Shown here in pieces: positions 63,801 through 64,000 of a DNA stretch of 64,000 bases (position 1 is the first letter of the stretch; every line of letters begins with the position of its first letter). The DNA comes from Linyphia triangularis (lineage: Eukaryota > Arthropoda > Arachnida > Araneae > Linyphiidae). A program made the translations under genes and the position numbers. The stretch is from contig OZ021730.1 in assembly GCA_963978545.1 (NCBI GenBank), positions 4,194,201 through 4,258,200 on the forward strand. Direction: 5' to 3'. The notes below the pieces were generated by a model. It saw only the letters and a program-made list of their open reading frames with translations. It had not been told where the DNA came from and did no database searches.

Positions 63801-64000
63801 AATATCCCAATTTACATAAATGTAAAATAAAAAACTATAAGAAGCGGTTTTTATTAAAGCTCACGTTATCTAGGGTTTGGTATGGTTTAAACTAATTGGG
63901 GGTTTTCTCAACAACAACAAAAAAATGGTTTTTGTAAAGGATAATTTAAAATTACATTTTTATTTAGGTGTTTACAATTAGACTTTTCAAATTATTTGAT

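Overview
The window is AT-rich animal nuclear DNA with GT-AG introns and dense, nested transposons. Two host genes are recognisable. The first is the 3' two-thirds of a HECT-type E3 ubiquitin ligase closest to HECTD2: twelve exons on the + strand between 10948 and 39721, giving 453 codons that end after the HECT catalytic cysteine. The second is the first coding exon of nuclear transport factor 2 (61290-61397, + strand), whose remaining exons lie beyond the right edge. The transposon mix (mariner, Tc3, hAT, piggyBac, P-type THAP, pogo/Tigger, Helitron, Jockey-like LINE, BEL/Pao, a tRNA-derived SINE) and the compact, repeat-packed introns suggest an arthropod. A spider is my best guess, but that rests on general impression and not on a diagnostic sequence.

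Layout. 1-10.9 kb: a possible LTR-like leader, a dispersed element expanded into a 147-bp satellite, and a palindromic MITE split by a 4.1-kb hAT-like element that itself contains a SINE and a Tc3-like transposon. 10.9-39.7 kb: the HECTD2-like gene, with introns of 0.6 to 5 kb made mostly of MITEs, hAT elements, foldback mariners, a piggyBac remnant and a second 147-bp tandem array. 39.7-44.6 kb: 3' flank with more MITEs, a hAT MITE, a solo LTR and SINEs. 44.9-51.2 kb: two minus-strand Jockey-like LINE copies, one split by a P-like element carrying a THAP first exon, the other with tandem monomers ahead of its ORF1. 51.2-60.2 kb: a MITE, a Helitron, an inverted-repeat MITE and a minus-strand BEL/Pao fragment. 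60.7-64 kb: the NTF2 start and a SINE.

The two host genes have no evident operational link. The ligase would transfer ubiquitin in the cytosol or nucleus; NTF2 would carry RanGDP into the nucleus. The strongest unusual signal is at the last ligase exon. Its 3' splice site is the final copy of a 43-bp tandem repeat of at least ten units, each ending in an acceptor-like pyrimidine tract plus CAG. Use of any upstream copy would put a stop codon ahead of the catalytic cysteine exon. A second theme is precise TE stratigraphy: nine copies of one SINE with 10-13 bp target duplications, several hAT/P elements with 8-bp duplications, and a MITE family that has placed seven perfect TGACGTCA octamers in the ligase introns.
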